A DNA stretch of 64,000 nt, from the NCBI GenBank assembly GCA_963707665.1, contig CAVPQU010000002.1, positions 1-64,000 on the forward strand, written 5' to 3'. Numbering within the stretch: position 1 is the stretch's first letter; the number at the start of each line of letters is the position of its first letter. The translations under genes and the position numbers were made by a program. Shown here piece by piece: positions 10,022 through 18,162 of the stretch. The DNA comes from DATJCV01 sp963707665 (GTDB taxonomy: Bacteria; Pseudomonadota; Gammaproteobacteria; Burkholderiales; Burkholderiaceae_D). The notes beneath the pieces were generated by a model, which saw nothing but the letters and a program-made list of their open reading frames with translations, did no database searches and was not told the origin of the DNA.

Positions 10022-10065
10022 ATACTAGCTATAGTATTTTTAAAGTCGCAATGTTTATGTGCGAC
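10022..10065 (+). promoter_or_regulatory. Two dyads upstream of the LpxR-like gene
   Basis: ATACTA (10022-10027) and TAGTAT (10032-10037) form one inverted repeat with a 4-nt loop; GTCGCA (10045-10050) and TGCGAC (10060-10065) form a second with a 9-nt loop. A TATACT hexamer at 10083-10088 lies 17 bases after the second arm. The arrangement fits a regulated promoter for the downstream gene, but a weak terminator for the upstream gene is possible for the first dyad, which is followed by T residues. Confidence 0.4.
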
Positions 10066-10099
10066 AACAATCGTATTTTCCTTATACTCCCCATAAATC

Positions 10100-11242
10100 T
10101 TGACGGCTGCTATCCGCTTTCCTGTTTCTTCCCGCTTGGCGCGGCGTGCGCACGGCCAACACCTCGCGCGCCGGATGTGCGGCGCGCTGGCGCTGGTGCT
10201 GTTCTGCATCACGCCATTCACCGCACTGGCGGCCGACGACGCTTCCTATCGCGGCTGCCTGCGGGAGCCGGGCGTGCAGGCGATTCGCGCCTATCCCGGC
10301 GTCTACAATTTCTATTACGAAAACGACCTGTTCTCAGGCAGCGACAACAATTACACCAATGGCATCAAGCTGTCGTGGGTCTCGTCCAACTTGCAGGACT
10401 ATGTCAGCGACCCCTGTCTGCCACTGTGGGTGCGGCGATTGAATCGGCTGTCGCAAGTGTTGAAGCCCGGCGGCTACGACTCGCGCAACATGGTGGTGAC
10501 GGTGGGCCAGGCGATGTACACGCCGACCGACCTGCACCGCCGCGACGTGATCCAGAATGATCGCCCTTATGCCGGCTGGCTATACCTTGGCCTGGCCTAC
10601 AACGCGCGCAATACGCGGCAGATGGACACCACCGAGATCGACATTGGTGTAGTCGGACCCGCTGCGCTGGCGAAACAGGCGCAGGATTTGGTGCATGACC
10701 TGCGCGGCTTCGAGCGCTTTCAGGGCTGGGACAACCAACTGCACAACGAGCTGGGCATCCAGATCGTGCGCGAACGCAAGAACAAGGTATTCATCAGCGC
10801 CAATCCCACCGGCCCGCAGTTCGACGTGATCACCCACTACGGTGCCAGCCTTGGCAACGTCAAGACGTATCTGAACAGCGGGGTGGAATTGCGGTTCGGC
10901 CATTTGCCGGATGATTTCGGTTCGGCGTCGATCCGTCCCGGCGCCGACAGCAATGCGCCACTGGAAGAAAACCAGGCGCGGCGCCTGAATACCAACGGCG
11001 TGCACGTGTTTCTGGTACTGGATGCGCGTGCGGTAGCGCGCGATATTTTCCTCGACGGCAATACGTTCGGCAGCAGTCACAGCGTGCCGAAAAAACATCT
11101 GGTCGGCGATGCCGCGCTGGGCGTGTCATGGCAATGGCATGGCGGCAAGGTCAGCTATGCGCAATATATCCGTAGCAAGGAATTTTACGGACAACCCAGC
11201 CGGCACGGCTACGGCTCGCTGACGCTCAGCCTCGAATATTGA
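10100..11242 (+). CDS. LpxR-like lipid A 3'-O-deacylase (DUF2219) outer-membrane protein
   Basis: LpxR-type enzymes are 12-stranded outer-membrane barrels that remove the 3' acyloxyacyl chain from lipid A. The family landmarks are present: YNFYYENDLFSGSDNNYTNG, the RPYAGWLYLGLAYN block, DNQLHNELG, and the C-terminal aromatic LSLEY typical of outer-membrane barrels. The hydrophobic segment CGALALVLFCITPFTALAA is a signal peptide. The start is uncertain: TTG at 10100 (380 aa, long basic n-region) or ATG at 10175 (355 aa); neither has a good ribosome-binding site. It would remodel LPS at the cell surface. A strong terminator follows. Confidence 0.82.
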   Translation: MTAAIRFPVSSRLARRAHGQHLARRMCGALALVLFCITPFTALAADDASYRGCLREPGVQAIRAYPGVYNFYYENDLFSGSDNNYTNGIKLSWVSSNLQDYVSDPCLPLWVRRLNRLSQVLKPGGYDSRNMVVTVGQAMYTPTDLHRRDVIQNDRPYAGWLYLGLAYNARNTRQMDTTEIDIGVVGPAALAKQAQDLVHDLRGFERFQGWDNQLHNELGIQIVRERKNKVFISANPTGPQFDVITHYGASLGNVKTYLNSGVELRFGHLPDDFGSASIRPGADSNAPLEENQARRLNTNGVHVFLVLDARAVARDIFLDGNTFGSSHSVPKKHLVGDAALGVSWQWHGGKVSYAQYIRSKEFYGQPSRHGYGSLTLSLEY

Positions 11243-11264
11243 GGCGGTCCGGCGGACGCCAATG

Positions 11265-11293
11265 AAAACGGGCCGCAATCGCGGCCCGTTTTT
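11265..11293. terminator. Bidirectional intrinsic terminator
   Basis: ACGGGCCGC at 11268-11276 and GCGGCCCGT at 11281-11289 make a perfect 9-bp GC-rich stem with a 4-nt loop. A-rich sequence precedes and T5 follows, so it can end transcription from both the LpxR-like gene and the convergent phasin gene. Confidence 0.85.
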
Positions 11294-11310
11294 GGTGATG
11301 CGCTGCGTGC

Positions 11311-11880
11311 TTATTTGCTGCGGGCGCGCGCCGTAGTGGCTTTTTCAACCGGCTGTACGAACTGGCTGGTTGCCGTGGTCAGGTTCGCTTCGATGGTATC
11401 GACAGCTTGCTTGGCGGTACGGGTGAATTGCTCGTAGCCGGCGCTGGCGTTGCCAATCATCGATTTGAAAATCGCGATTGCGTTTTCCGAACCGGCAGGA
11501 GCGTTTTTGGTCACTTCGTCCACCAGCGTGCTGACCTTGCGCGTGGCTTCGGCGACTTGCACTTCAGCAGTCTTGGCAAATTCGGCCTGGGTGGTGGAGG
11601 CGATGCCGGCCAGGTGACGACCATAGGCCAGAGCTTTTTCCGCGTTCGGCTGAGCTTGCGCGGCCGACAGCGAGAAAAATTCTTGGGCGTCCTTGGCAGT
11701 CAGCAACTGGCGCGCGGCTTCCGACGATTCTTCGAACGAGGCGCGAGCGGCGTTGACGTTCAATTCGATGACTTTTTCGACGCTTTCAAAGGCTTTGGCG
11801 GTCAGGGCGTTGAGCATGGCCAACTGCGTTTCAAAGTTTGCTTTGGTGGCGGCGGAAAACTGTTCTGGTACGGTAAACAT
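11311..11880 (-). CDS. phaP: Phasin family protein (PHA granule-associated)
   Basis: A 189-aa, mostly alpha-helical, Ala-rich protein with the opening MFTVPEQFSAATKANFETQL and LNALTAKAFESVEKVIELN, which is the signature of the Burkholderiales phasin family (TIGR01841 type). Phasins coat polyhydroxyalkanoate granules and control their size. The ATG is preceded by a strong AGGAG ribosome-binding site. The upstream region is AT-rich and contains repeated GCA(C/A)CAA motifs that resemble PhaR operator repeats. No PHA synthase is in the window, so granule formation must depend on genes elsewhere. Confidence 0.92.
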   Translation of the reverse strand: MFTVPEQFSAATKANFETQLAMLNALTAKAFESVEKVIELNVNAARASFEESSEAARQLLTAKDAQEFFSLSAAQAQPNAEKALAYGRHLAGIASTTQAEFAKTAEVQVAEATRKVSTLVDEVTKNAPAGSENAIAIFKSMIGNASAGYEQFTRTAKQAVDTIEANLTTATSQFVQPVEKATTARARSK

Positions 11881-11925
11881 GGTTTCTCCTGAGTGGAAAT
11901 AAAGACGATCTCTGGCGGCAAAAAC

Positions 11926-12006
11926 AATTTGGTGCGCCGCAACAAAATGGATTTTAAATCAATCACAGCAGATGTCAACATAAATTTGTGCGCCGCACCA
12001 ATTTAT
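11926..12006 (-). promoter_or_regulatory. Candidate PhaR operator repeats upstream of phasin
   Basis: GCACCAAAT occurs on the minus strand (within 11926-11937), GCACCAATT on the plus strand (11995-12003) and the near copy GCAACAAAA at 11939-11947. A longer direct repeat, GTGCGCCGCA(A/C)CAA, starts at 11932 and 11989. From memory, the Cupriavidus necator PhaR sites at phaP1 follow GCAMMAAWT, which the first two match exactly. The position just upstream of the phasin start fits autoregulated granule control. Confidence 0.45.
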
Positions 12007-12132
12007 TTTATGGAAACTGAAGAGCGTCGCAACAATAAGCATGAGCTACTGTTTTTTTTATAATTTATTTTAAGTCAATTCTTGGCATGTGCGCTCCGCG
12101 CCGCCGTGGCCGGCGCGGGCGTTGTGCACTGC

Positions 12133-12732
12133 TTATTTTTCCGCTGCCAGCGCTGCTTGTACCGCCGGGCGCTGCTCCACCTTCCGGAACCACGCCTCGA
12201 TTGCCGGCCAGCGGCTCAGGCCAATATCGAATTTGCCGCCCCAGCGCAGGATCGTAAACAAGTAGGCGTCGGCCACGGTGAACTGCTGGCCGAGCAGGTA
12301 AGCACCCGCCTGCAACTGGGTTTCGACGTAATCGATGCGTGAAATCAGGCGTTCGATGGTGAGTTTTTTGGCCTCTTCCGGCATGGCCGGGTTGAACAGC
12401 GGGCTGAAGCTTTTGTGTATTTCGCTTGAAATGAAATTCAGCCACTCCATCAGGCGATAGCGCGGCATGCTGCCGGCGGCTGGCGCCAGCTGTTTTTCCG
12501 GTACCAGGTCGGCCAGGTACTGGACGATCGCCGGTCCTTCGGTCAACAACTGGCCATCGTCCAATTCCAGCGCCGGCACCGCGCCTTTCGGATTGATGCT
12601 GTTGTAATCCAGTCCGTCAGCGGTGCGCTTGCTGCGCAGGTCGGTTTTTTCCAGTTCGAATGCAAGGCCTGCTTCGCGCAGGACGATGTGCGGCGACAGC
12701 GAGCAGGCGCCGGGGGCGAAATACAGTTTCAT
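12133..12732 (-). CDS. gstA: Glutathione S-transferase, beta class
   Basis: A 199-aa cytoplasmic glutathione transferase very close in layout to E. coli GstA: MKLYFAPGACSLSPHIVLRE at the N-terminus with Cys10 (mixed-disulfide residue of beta-class enzymes), NPKGAVPALELDDG with the cis-Pro loop, LTEGPAIVQYLAD with the glutathione-binding Glu-Gly/Ser-type motif, and the C-terminal helical FTVADAYLFTILRW. I start at the ATG at 12732 and not 11 codons upstream because this matches the family N-terminus. It conjugates glutathione to electrophiles. A GC-rich hairpin (12096-12118) lies downstream but lacks a T tract. Confidence 0.93.
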   Translation of the reverse strand: MKLYFAPGACSLSPHIVLREAGLAFELEKTDLRSKRTADGLDYNSINPKGAVPALELDDGQLLTEGPAIVQYLADLVPEKQLAPAAGSMPRYRLMEWLNFISSEIHKSFSPLFNPAMPEEAKKLTIERLISRIDYVETQLQAGAYLLGQQFTVADAYLFTILRWGGKFDIGLSRWPAIEAWFRKVEQRPAVQAALAAEK

Positions 12733-12945
12733 AGGGACGAGTCTCTCAAAAAATGGAAGATGCACTACTCAGACTGCCGCCAGCTCGCTGGCGAACTGCG
12801 ACGTGCATCGGTGAATGACCACATTTATGGTAGCGCAGCGCCCGCCACGCTGCAGCCGCTGGCACTGGCGAACGTCAAGCCGCGAGTCGCTGCGCATGTC
12901 TATAATGGTCGCGCCCTTCATTCACTTATAAGAACAGGCGGAGAC

Positions 12946-14604
12946 ATGACACCCACGCATTTCCCGAGCTGGCCGACCGGCCTGCCGCAGCACCTGACCG
13001 CGCCCGCGACCAGCGTTTTTACCAACCTCGAAATCAGCGCGCGCCGTTATCCCGAGCAGCGCGCGATTATTTTTTACGATTCGGTGCTGAGCTACCGGCA
13101 ACTGCTGGCCGAGGTCGAGGCGCTGGCCGGCTACCTGCAGCAGGCGTGCGGCGTGCAGCGCGGCGACCGCGTGCTGCTCGACATGCAGAACAGCCCGCAA
13201 TTCGTGATCGCCTACTACGCGATCCTGCGCGCCGATGCCATGGTGGTGCCGGTCAATCCGATGCTGATGACCGAGGAACTGCGCCACTACGTCGACGACA
13301 GCGGTGCCAAGGTCGCGATCGCGGCACAGGAAGTGTTCCCGCGGCTGGCGCCGCTGATGGGCGACGGCGGCCTGGCGCATGCGGTGGTGGCCACCTACTC
13401 CGATTACCTGACGGCGTCGACCGATCTGCCCGTGCCGGATTTCGTCGCCGCACCGCGCGCCGTGCCGGCCCAACTGGGTGTCGTTGCCTGGCATCAGGCA
13501 CTGGCCGAGCACCACACTCCGCGCCCGCATTTGGCAGGGCCGGACGACCTGGCCTGCATGCCGTATACGTCGGCACCACCGGCCAGCCCAAGGGCTGCGT
13601 GCATACCCACCGCTCCGTCATGTTCACCGCGATGGCCGGCGCCCATTGGGCCGGCCCGACGGTGCCGGACCAGACCGTGCTGGCGGTGCTGCCGTTCTTC
13701 CACGTCACCGGCATGCAGGGCAGCATGAACGGCGTGATCTACTGCGGCGCCACGATCGTCATCCTGCCGCGCTGGAACCGCGACGCCGCCGGCGCCCTGA
13801 TCACGCGATACACGGTCACCGGCTGGACCAATATCCCGACCATGCTGATCGATTTCCTGTCGAATCCGCGCCTGGGCGAATACGACATGTCGAGCCTGCG
13901 TCGCATCGGCGGTGGCGGCGCCGCGATGCCGGCGGCGATCGCGCAGAAGCTGCTGGATTTGACCGGGCTGCAATACATGGAAGGCTACGGCTTGTCGGAA
14001 ACCATGGCGCCGTCGCATACCAACCCGCCGCAAGGGCTACGCCAGCAATGCCTGGGCATTCCGATCTTCAACACCGAGGCGCTGGTGGTCGATCCGGCCA
14101 GCCTGGAGCCGCTGCCGCCGGGCGAGGTCGGCGAAATCGTGATCCACGGCCCACAAGTGTTTCAGGGCTACTGGAACGATCCGCGCAAGACAGAAGAGGC
14201 TTTCTTCGAGCGCGACGGCAAGCGCTTTTTCCGTTCCGGCGATCTCGGCACCATGGACGCCGACGGTTATTTTTATTTCACCGACCGTCTGAAGCGGATG
14301 ATCAACGCCAGCGGCTACAAGGTGTGGCCGGCCGAAGTGGAGTCGATGATGTACCAGCATCCGGCGATCCAGGAATGCTGCATCATCGCCGCGCGCGACG
14401 CCTACCGCGGCGAAACGGTGAAGGCGGTGATCGTCGCCCGACGCCGGCAGCGCGCCCAGCGCCGACGACATCATGGCCTGGGCGCACGAGCGCATGGCGG
14501 CCTACAAGGTGCCGCACATCGTCGAGTTCGTCGAGGCGCTGCCGAAGTCGGCCACCGGCAAGGTGATGTGGCGCGCGCTGCAGGAGAAGGAACTGGCGCC
14601 GTAA
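12946..14604 (+). CDS. Fatty-acid/acyl-CoA ligase, AMP-forming (two frameshifts)
   Basis: An acyl-adenylate-forming enzyme that would activate a carboxylic acid to its CoA thioester. The ATG has a GGCGGAG ribosome-binding site. The N-domain reads MTPTHFPSWPTGLPQHL to PDDLACMPYTS; a missing G near 13573 then shifts the P-loop GTTGQPKGCVHTHRS. Further core motifs are PFFHVTGMQGSM, MEGYGLSETMAPSH, GYWNDPRKTEEAF, SGDLGTMDADGYFYFTDR and NASGYKVWPAEVE. A second shift near 14437 precedes the C-domain end ALPKSATGKVMWRAL, which holds the catalytic lysine. Repaired length is about 552 aa. Long- versus medium-chain preference is not readable. No beta-oxidation partner is adjacent. Confidence 0.88.
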
Positions 14605-14631
14605 GCGTTGCCGTAACTACTCACTCGGACA

Positions 14632-14663
14632 TGTCGTTCCCGCTTGCAACCGCGGGAACGACA
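14632..14663. repeat. Solitary REP-like palindrome
   Basis: TGTCGTTCCCGC (14632-14643) and GCGGGAACGACA (14652-14663) form a 12-bp perfect stem with an 8-nt loop. The core TGTCGTYCCCGC is the same as in the paired repeat at 31413. It lies between two plus-strand genes, and there is no T tract, so it is better called an interspersed palindrome than a terminator. Confidence 0.65.
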
Positions 14664-14757
14664 GGTGGGGTGGTGCGGCGGCGCACTTGTTGGACGGCTC
14701 GGGTTGGCGCGCGCTGCCGTAGAATGACCCTTTGCCTCACTTCCCGCTTTCCGCCCC

Positions 14758-16284
14758 ATGACCATCCTGCTGTCCACTCTCAATGCGCGCTATGCGCACG
14801 CTTCGCTCGGCCTGCGTTATCTGCTGGCCAACATGGGCGAGTTGCGCGAGCAGACGCGGCTGGCCGAATTCGTGATCGGCGCCAAGACCGCCGACATCGT
14901 CGAAAAGTTGCTGGCGCAGCAGCCGGCGGACGCCGGCGGCAAGCTGGTGATCGGCTTCGGCGTGTATATCTGGAACGTCGAGGAAACCACCAAGGTGGTG
15001 GCGATGTTGAAGCGCGTGGCGCCCGAGGTGGTGATCGTGCTGGGCGGCCCGGAAGTCTCGCACGAGCCGGGCGAGCAGACCATCGTGCAGCTGGCCGACT
15101 ACCTGATCACCGGCTGGGGCGACATCACTTTTCCGCAACTGTGCCGGCAGATCCTGCATGGCCCGCAGCCGCTGATGAAGATCCACGCCGGCGTGCAGCC
15201 GCCGCTGGACCAGATCGTGCTGCCGTATTCCTTGTATAGCGACGAAGACATCGCGCACCGCACGCTGTATGTCGAAGCCTCGCGCGGCTGCCCGTTCAAA
15301 TGCGAATTCTGTTTGTCGTCGCTCGACAAGACCGCCTGGCCGTTCGCGCTGGAGCGCTTCCTGGCCGAACTCGAGGCCTTGCACGCGCGCGGCGCGCGGC
15401 TGTTCAAGTTCGTCGACCGCACCTTCAACCTGAACGTCAAGACCAGCCTGAAGATCATGCAGTTCTTCCTCGACAAGCTGGCCGCCGCCCCGGACGATCC
15501 GCTGTTCTTGCACTTCGAACTGGTGCCGGACCATCTGCCGGATGCGCTGAAGGAATCGATCCAGCAATTTCCGCCGGGCGCGCTGCAGTTCGAGATCGGC
15601 ATCCAGAGCTTCAATCCGGAAGTGCAGGCGCTGGTCAGCCGCCGCCAGAACAACGACAAGGCGGCCGACAACATCCGCTGGCTGGTGCAGCATTCGCACG
15701 CGCACCTGCACGTCGACCTGATCGCCGGCCTGCCGGGCGAAGACATCGAGAGCTTCGCGCGCGGCTTCGACCGCCTGTGGGCGCTGGGTCCGCACGAAAT
15801 CCAGTTCGGCATCCTGAAGCGCCTGCGCGGCACGCCGATCATCCGCCATACCGAAGCGTTCGGGCTGGTGTTCGATTCCAGCCCGCCGTACGCGATCCTG
15901 GCCACCGACCGCATCGACTTCGCCGACATGCAGCGGCTGGTGCGTTTTGCCCGCTACTGGGATCTGATCGCCAATTCCGGCCGCTTCGCCAATACCTTGC
16001 CGCTGATTTTGGCCGACGCACCGTTCGCCCGCTTCATGGCTTTGTCCGACTGGCTGTACGCGACCACCGACGCGACTCATCGCATCGCGCTGGAACGGCT
16101 GGCCGCGCTGGTGCTGCAGTGGCTGGAGATGCTGGGCGCCGATGCGGAAAGCGTGCGCGCGCTGCTGGCCAGCGATCACGCCGGCAAGGTTCAGCGGCGG
16201 TCTGCGCCGGCCGAGGCCAGCGCAGACTCGACGGTGCGCCCGCAACGCCAGGCACGCCGCTTGAAGCCTGCCGCCGTCGCATAA
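14758..16284 (+). CDS. B12-binding-domain radical SAM protein (DUF4080 type)
   Basis: A 508-aa protein with three parts. Residues 1-130 form a cobalamin-binding-like Rossmann domain (MTILLSTLNARYAHASLGLR, VIVLGGPEVSHEP) that lacks an obvious DxHxxG motif. Residues about 165-370 form a radical SAM barrel with the cluster motif RGCPFKCEFC (CxxxCxxC), then KFVDRTFNLN, FELVPDHLPD, FEIGIQSFN and DLIAGLPGED. The rest is a DUF4080 C-domain. The product of the reaction is unknown for this family. It stands alone between the acyl-CoA ligase and the mod operon, with a 319-base downstream spacer. Confidence 0.85.
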   Translation: MTILLSTLNARYAHASLGLRYLLANMGELREQTRLAEFVIGAKTADIVEKLLAQQPADAGGKLVIGFGVYIWNVEETTKVVAMLKRVAPEVVIVLGGPEVSHEPGEQTIVQLADYLITGWGDITFPQLCRQILHGPQPLMKIHAGVQPPLDQIVLPYSLYSDEDIAHRTLYVEASRGCPFKCEFCLSSLDKTAWPFALERFLAELEALHARGARLFKFVDRTFNLNVKTSLKIMQFFLDKLAAAPDDPLFLHFELVPDHLPDALKESIQQFPPGALQFEIGIQSFNPEVQALVSRRQNNDKAADNIRWLVQHSHAHLHVDLIAGLPGEDIESFARGFDRLWALGPHEIQFGILKRLRGTPIIRHTEAFGLVFDSSPPYAILATDRIDFADMQRLVRFARYWDLIANSGRFANTLPLILADAPFARFMALSDWLYATTDATHRIALERLAALVLQWLEMLGADAESVRALLASDHAGKVQRRSAPAEASADSTVRPQRQARRLKPAAVA

Positions 16285-16432
16285 GCGGCAAGGTTTGCCG
16301 TCGACCGGGACTGCGCTGATCTGACGCAGCCAACGCGCAATGGAGGGCGCGCTCAAGCATTCAGCGACGATGGGCCAGATAGACACGCGGCCAAAATAAT
16401 CAACAGCTCCGTGTGATAGCCAATAATTTACA

Positions 16433-16496
16433 GGAGTATGTTGGTAAAACTGTGATTCAACGGCTGATATAGCCAATCGATAGAAGGAGTATCTTG
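16433..16496 (+). repeat. Paired GGAGTAT element, copy A
   Basis: GGAGTATGTTG begins at 16433 and GGAGTATCTTG at 16486, exactly 53 nt apart. Sequence before each motif is also related (GATAGCCAAT before the first, ATATAGCCAAT before the second), so this copy looks like a partial tandem duplication of a roughly 53-nt unit. A small GGCT/AGCC hairpin sits at 16462-16474. It lies in the rSAM-modA spacer. Three further copies are at 28261, 39554 and 47414. The rest of the spacer (16285-16603) contains only the ModE-type site. Confidence 0.6.
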
Positions 16497-16555
16497 TTCG
16501 GGGCGAGAGGAAGGTGTACCGCGCGCAGGCAACGCTTGCTCCAGCAGAAGATCGC

Positions 16556-16579
16556 CGTTATATTTTCGTCGATATTACG
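16556..16579 (+). promoter_or_regulatory. ModE-type operator upstream of modA
   Basis: CGTTATATT (16556-16564), a 7-base gap, then ATATTACG (16572-16579): an imperfect inverted repeat, 25 bases before the modA start. It closely resembles the E. coli modA operator as I remember it (CGTTATATT, 6-base gap, TACATAACG), so molybdate-dependent repression of modABC is likely. Confidence 0.7.
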
Positions 16580-16603
16580 AAACTCTTTCTTCTCTTGGGC
16601 GCG

Positions 16604-17369
16604 ATGGACCTTGCCGTGAAAAAAATTCTCGCTTTTGGCCTGTTGCCGCTGCTGTTGTGCAGTGGCGCCGGCGCCGCCGACATGACGGTGTTTGCCGCCG
16701 CCAGTTTGAAGGAAGCGCTGGACGCCGTGGCGCATGATTACATGCAGCTGTCGCAGGACAAGGTGGTGATTTCATATGGCGCCAGTTCGGCCCTGGCGCG
16801 CCAGATCGAGAACGGTGCACCGGCGGATCTGTTCGTGTCGGCCGACCTCGACTGGATGGATTACCTGGCGCAGCGCCAGCTCATCAACAAGGCTTCGCGT
16901 CACGAGCTGCTTGGCAACCAGCTGGTGCTGATCGCTCCCGCCGCTTCCAGCGATACGCTGAAGATCGGCCCTGGCTTTGCGCTTGGCGGCGCAGCTGGGT
17001 TCGGAAAAGCTGGCGATGGCAAATCCGGATGCGGTGCCGGCCGGCAAATACGGCAAGGCCGCGCTGGCCGCGCTAGGCGTGTGGCCGGCGGTGGCGGCGA
17101 AGGTGGCGCGCGCCGATAACGTGCGCGCGGCGCTGATGCTGGTGGCGCGCGGCGAGGCGCGCTACGGCATCGTGTACCGCACCGATGCGCTGGCCGAACC
17201 GAAGGTGCGCATCGTCGATACCTTTCCCGCCACCAGCCACGCGCCGATCGTCTATCCGGTGGCGCTGACGGTCACCGCCGCGCCGGCGGCGAAAAAACTG
17301 CTGGACTATCTGCAAGGCGAACCCGCTGCGGCCGTATGGCGCAAGTTCGGCTTTACCGCGCTGAAATAG
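16604..17369 (+). CDS. modA: Molybdate ABC transporter substrate-binding protein (one frameshift)
   Basis: Periplasmic molybdate/tungstate-binding protein. The signal peptide is KKILAFGLLPLLLCSGAGAA. The mature N-terminus DMTVFAAASLKEALDAVA and YGASSALARQIENGAPADLFVSAD are hallmark ModA segments with the oxyanion-binding Ser residues. An extra T near 16982 (GCGCTTGGCG for GCGCTGGCG) separates the C-half, AAQLGSEKLAMANPDAVPAGKYG to YGIVYRTDAL and WRKFGFTALK. Repaired length is about 254 aa. The ATG at 16604 has an alternative GTG four codons later. First gene of modABC, downstream of a ModE-type site. Confidence 0.92.
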
Positions 17370-17451
17370 GCATGCGCTGCAAGTCGCCCGGTTTTACCGC
17401 CCGCTGTTCCCGGATGGCGCCATTCCCCATTTTTCCAAGGGCTGTTGTTCG

Positions 17452-18153
17452 ATGATTGGATTAACCAGCGCCGAAGCCGGCATCATCCTGCTGAGCCTGC
17501 GGGTTGCCTTTGCCAGCGTGCTGATTTCGCTGCCGTTTGCGTTTGCCATCGCCTATTTGCTGGCGCGCGCCGATTTTATCGGCAAGACTGCGCTCGACGT
17601 GCTGGTGCATCTGCCGCTGGTGCTGCCGCCGGTCGTGGTCGGCTTCGCGTTGCTGCTGCTGTTCGGCAAGCGCGGCGCGCTCGGCGCCCCCTTGCACGAC
17701 TGGTTCGGCATCGTGATTGCATTCAAATGGACCGGCGCTGCCGTAGCGTCGGCGATCATGGGCTTCCCGCTGATGGTGCGGGCGATCCGGCTGTCGCTGG
17801 CCGGCATCGACCGCCGGCTGGAAACCGCGGCGCGCACGCTCGGCGCCGGCCGCTGGCACGTGCTGGCGACCATCACGCTGCCGCTGGCGCTGCCGGGAGT
17901 GGCCAGCGGCGTGCTGCTGGCGTTCGCGCGCAGCCTGGGCGAGTTCGGCGCCACCATCACCTTCGTCTCGAACATCCCGGGCGAAACCGAGACGCTGCCG
18001 CTCGCGATCTACTCCCTGACGCAGGCACCCGGCACCGACTGGCAGGTGCTGCGCCTGTCGCTGTACGCGGTGGGGTTGTCGGTGCTGGCGCTGGGCGGTT
18101 CCGAATGGCTGGCGCGGCGCTGGCGGCGCGCGTCCGACAGTTCGCTGCTGTAG
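17452..18153 (+). CDS. modB: Molybdate ABC transporter permease
   Basis: A 233-aa inner-membrane permease with five or six helices. It carries the ModB motifs HLPLVLPPVVVGFALLLLFG near residue 55 and the cytoplasmic EAA loop AARTLGAGRWHVLATITLPLALPG near residue 130, which docks on the ModC ATPase, followed by FARSLGEFGATITFVSNIPGE, another ModB signature. It works with ModA and ModC in high-affinity molybdate uptake. The ATG lies 82 bases after modA and the stop is 10 bases before modC. Confidence 0.95.
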   Translation: MIGLTSAEAGIILLSLRVAFASVLISLPFAFAIAYLLARADFIGKTALDVLVHLPLVLPPVVVGFALLLLFGKRGALGAPLHDWFGIVIAFKWTGAAVASAIMGFPLMVRAIRLSLAGIDRRLETAARTLGAGRWHVLATITLPLALPGVASGVLLAFARSLGEFGATITFVSNIPGETETLPLAIYSLTQAPGTDWQVLRLSLYAVGLSVLALGGSEWLARRWRRASDSSLL

Positions 18154-18162
18154 GAGCCGACG

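Noticed and set aside
12096..12118. CCGCGCCG/CGGCGCGG hairpin as gstA terminator
   Set aside because: A perfect 8-bp stem, but no T tract on the minus strand; left as a note only.
14632..14663. Hairpin as the terminator of the acyl-CoA ligase gene
   Set aside because: No T tract follows and the sequence matches the REP core at 31413.
16433..16496. Paired GGAGTAT as a minimal CRISPR (two repeats, one 46-nt spacer)
   Set aside because: The repeat unit is only 7-10 nt, there are never more than two units, and there are no cas genes.
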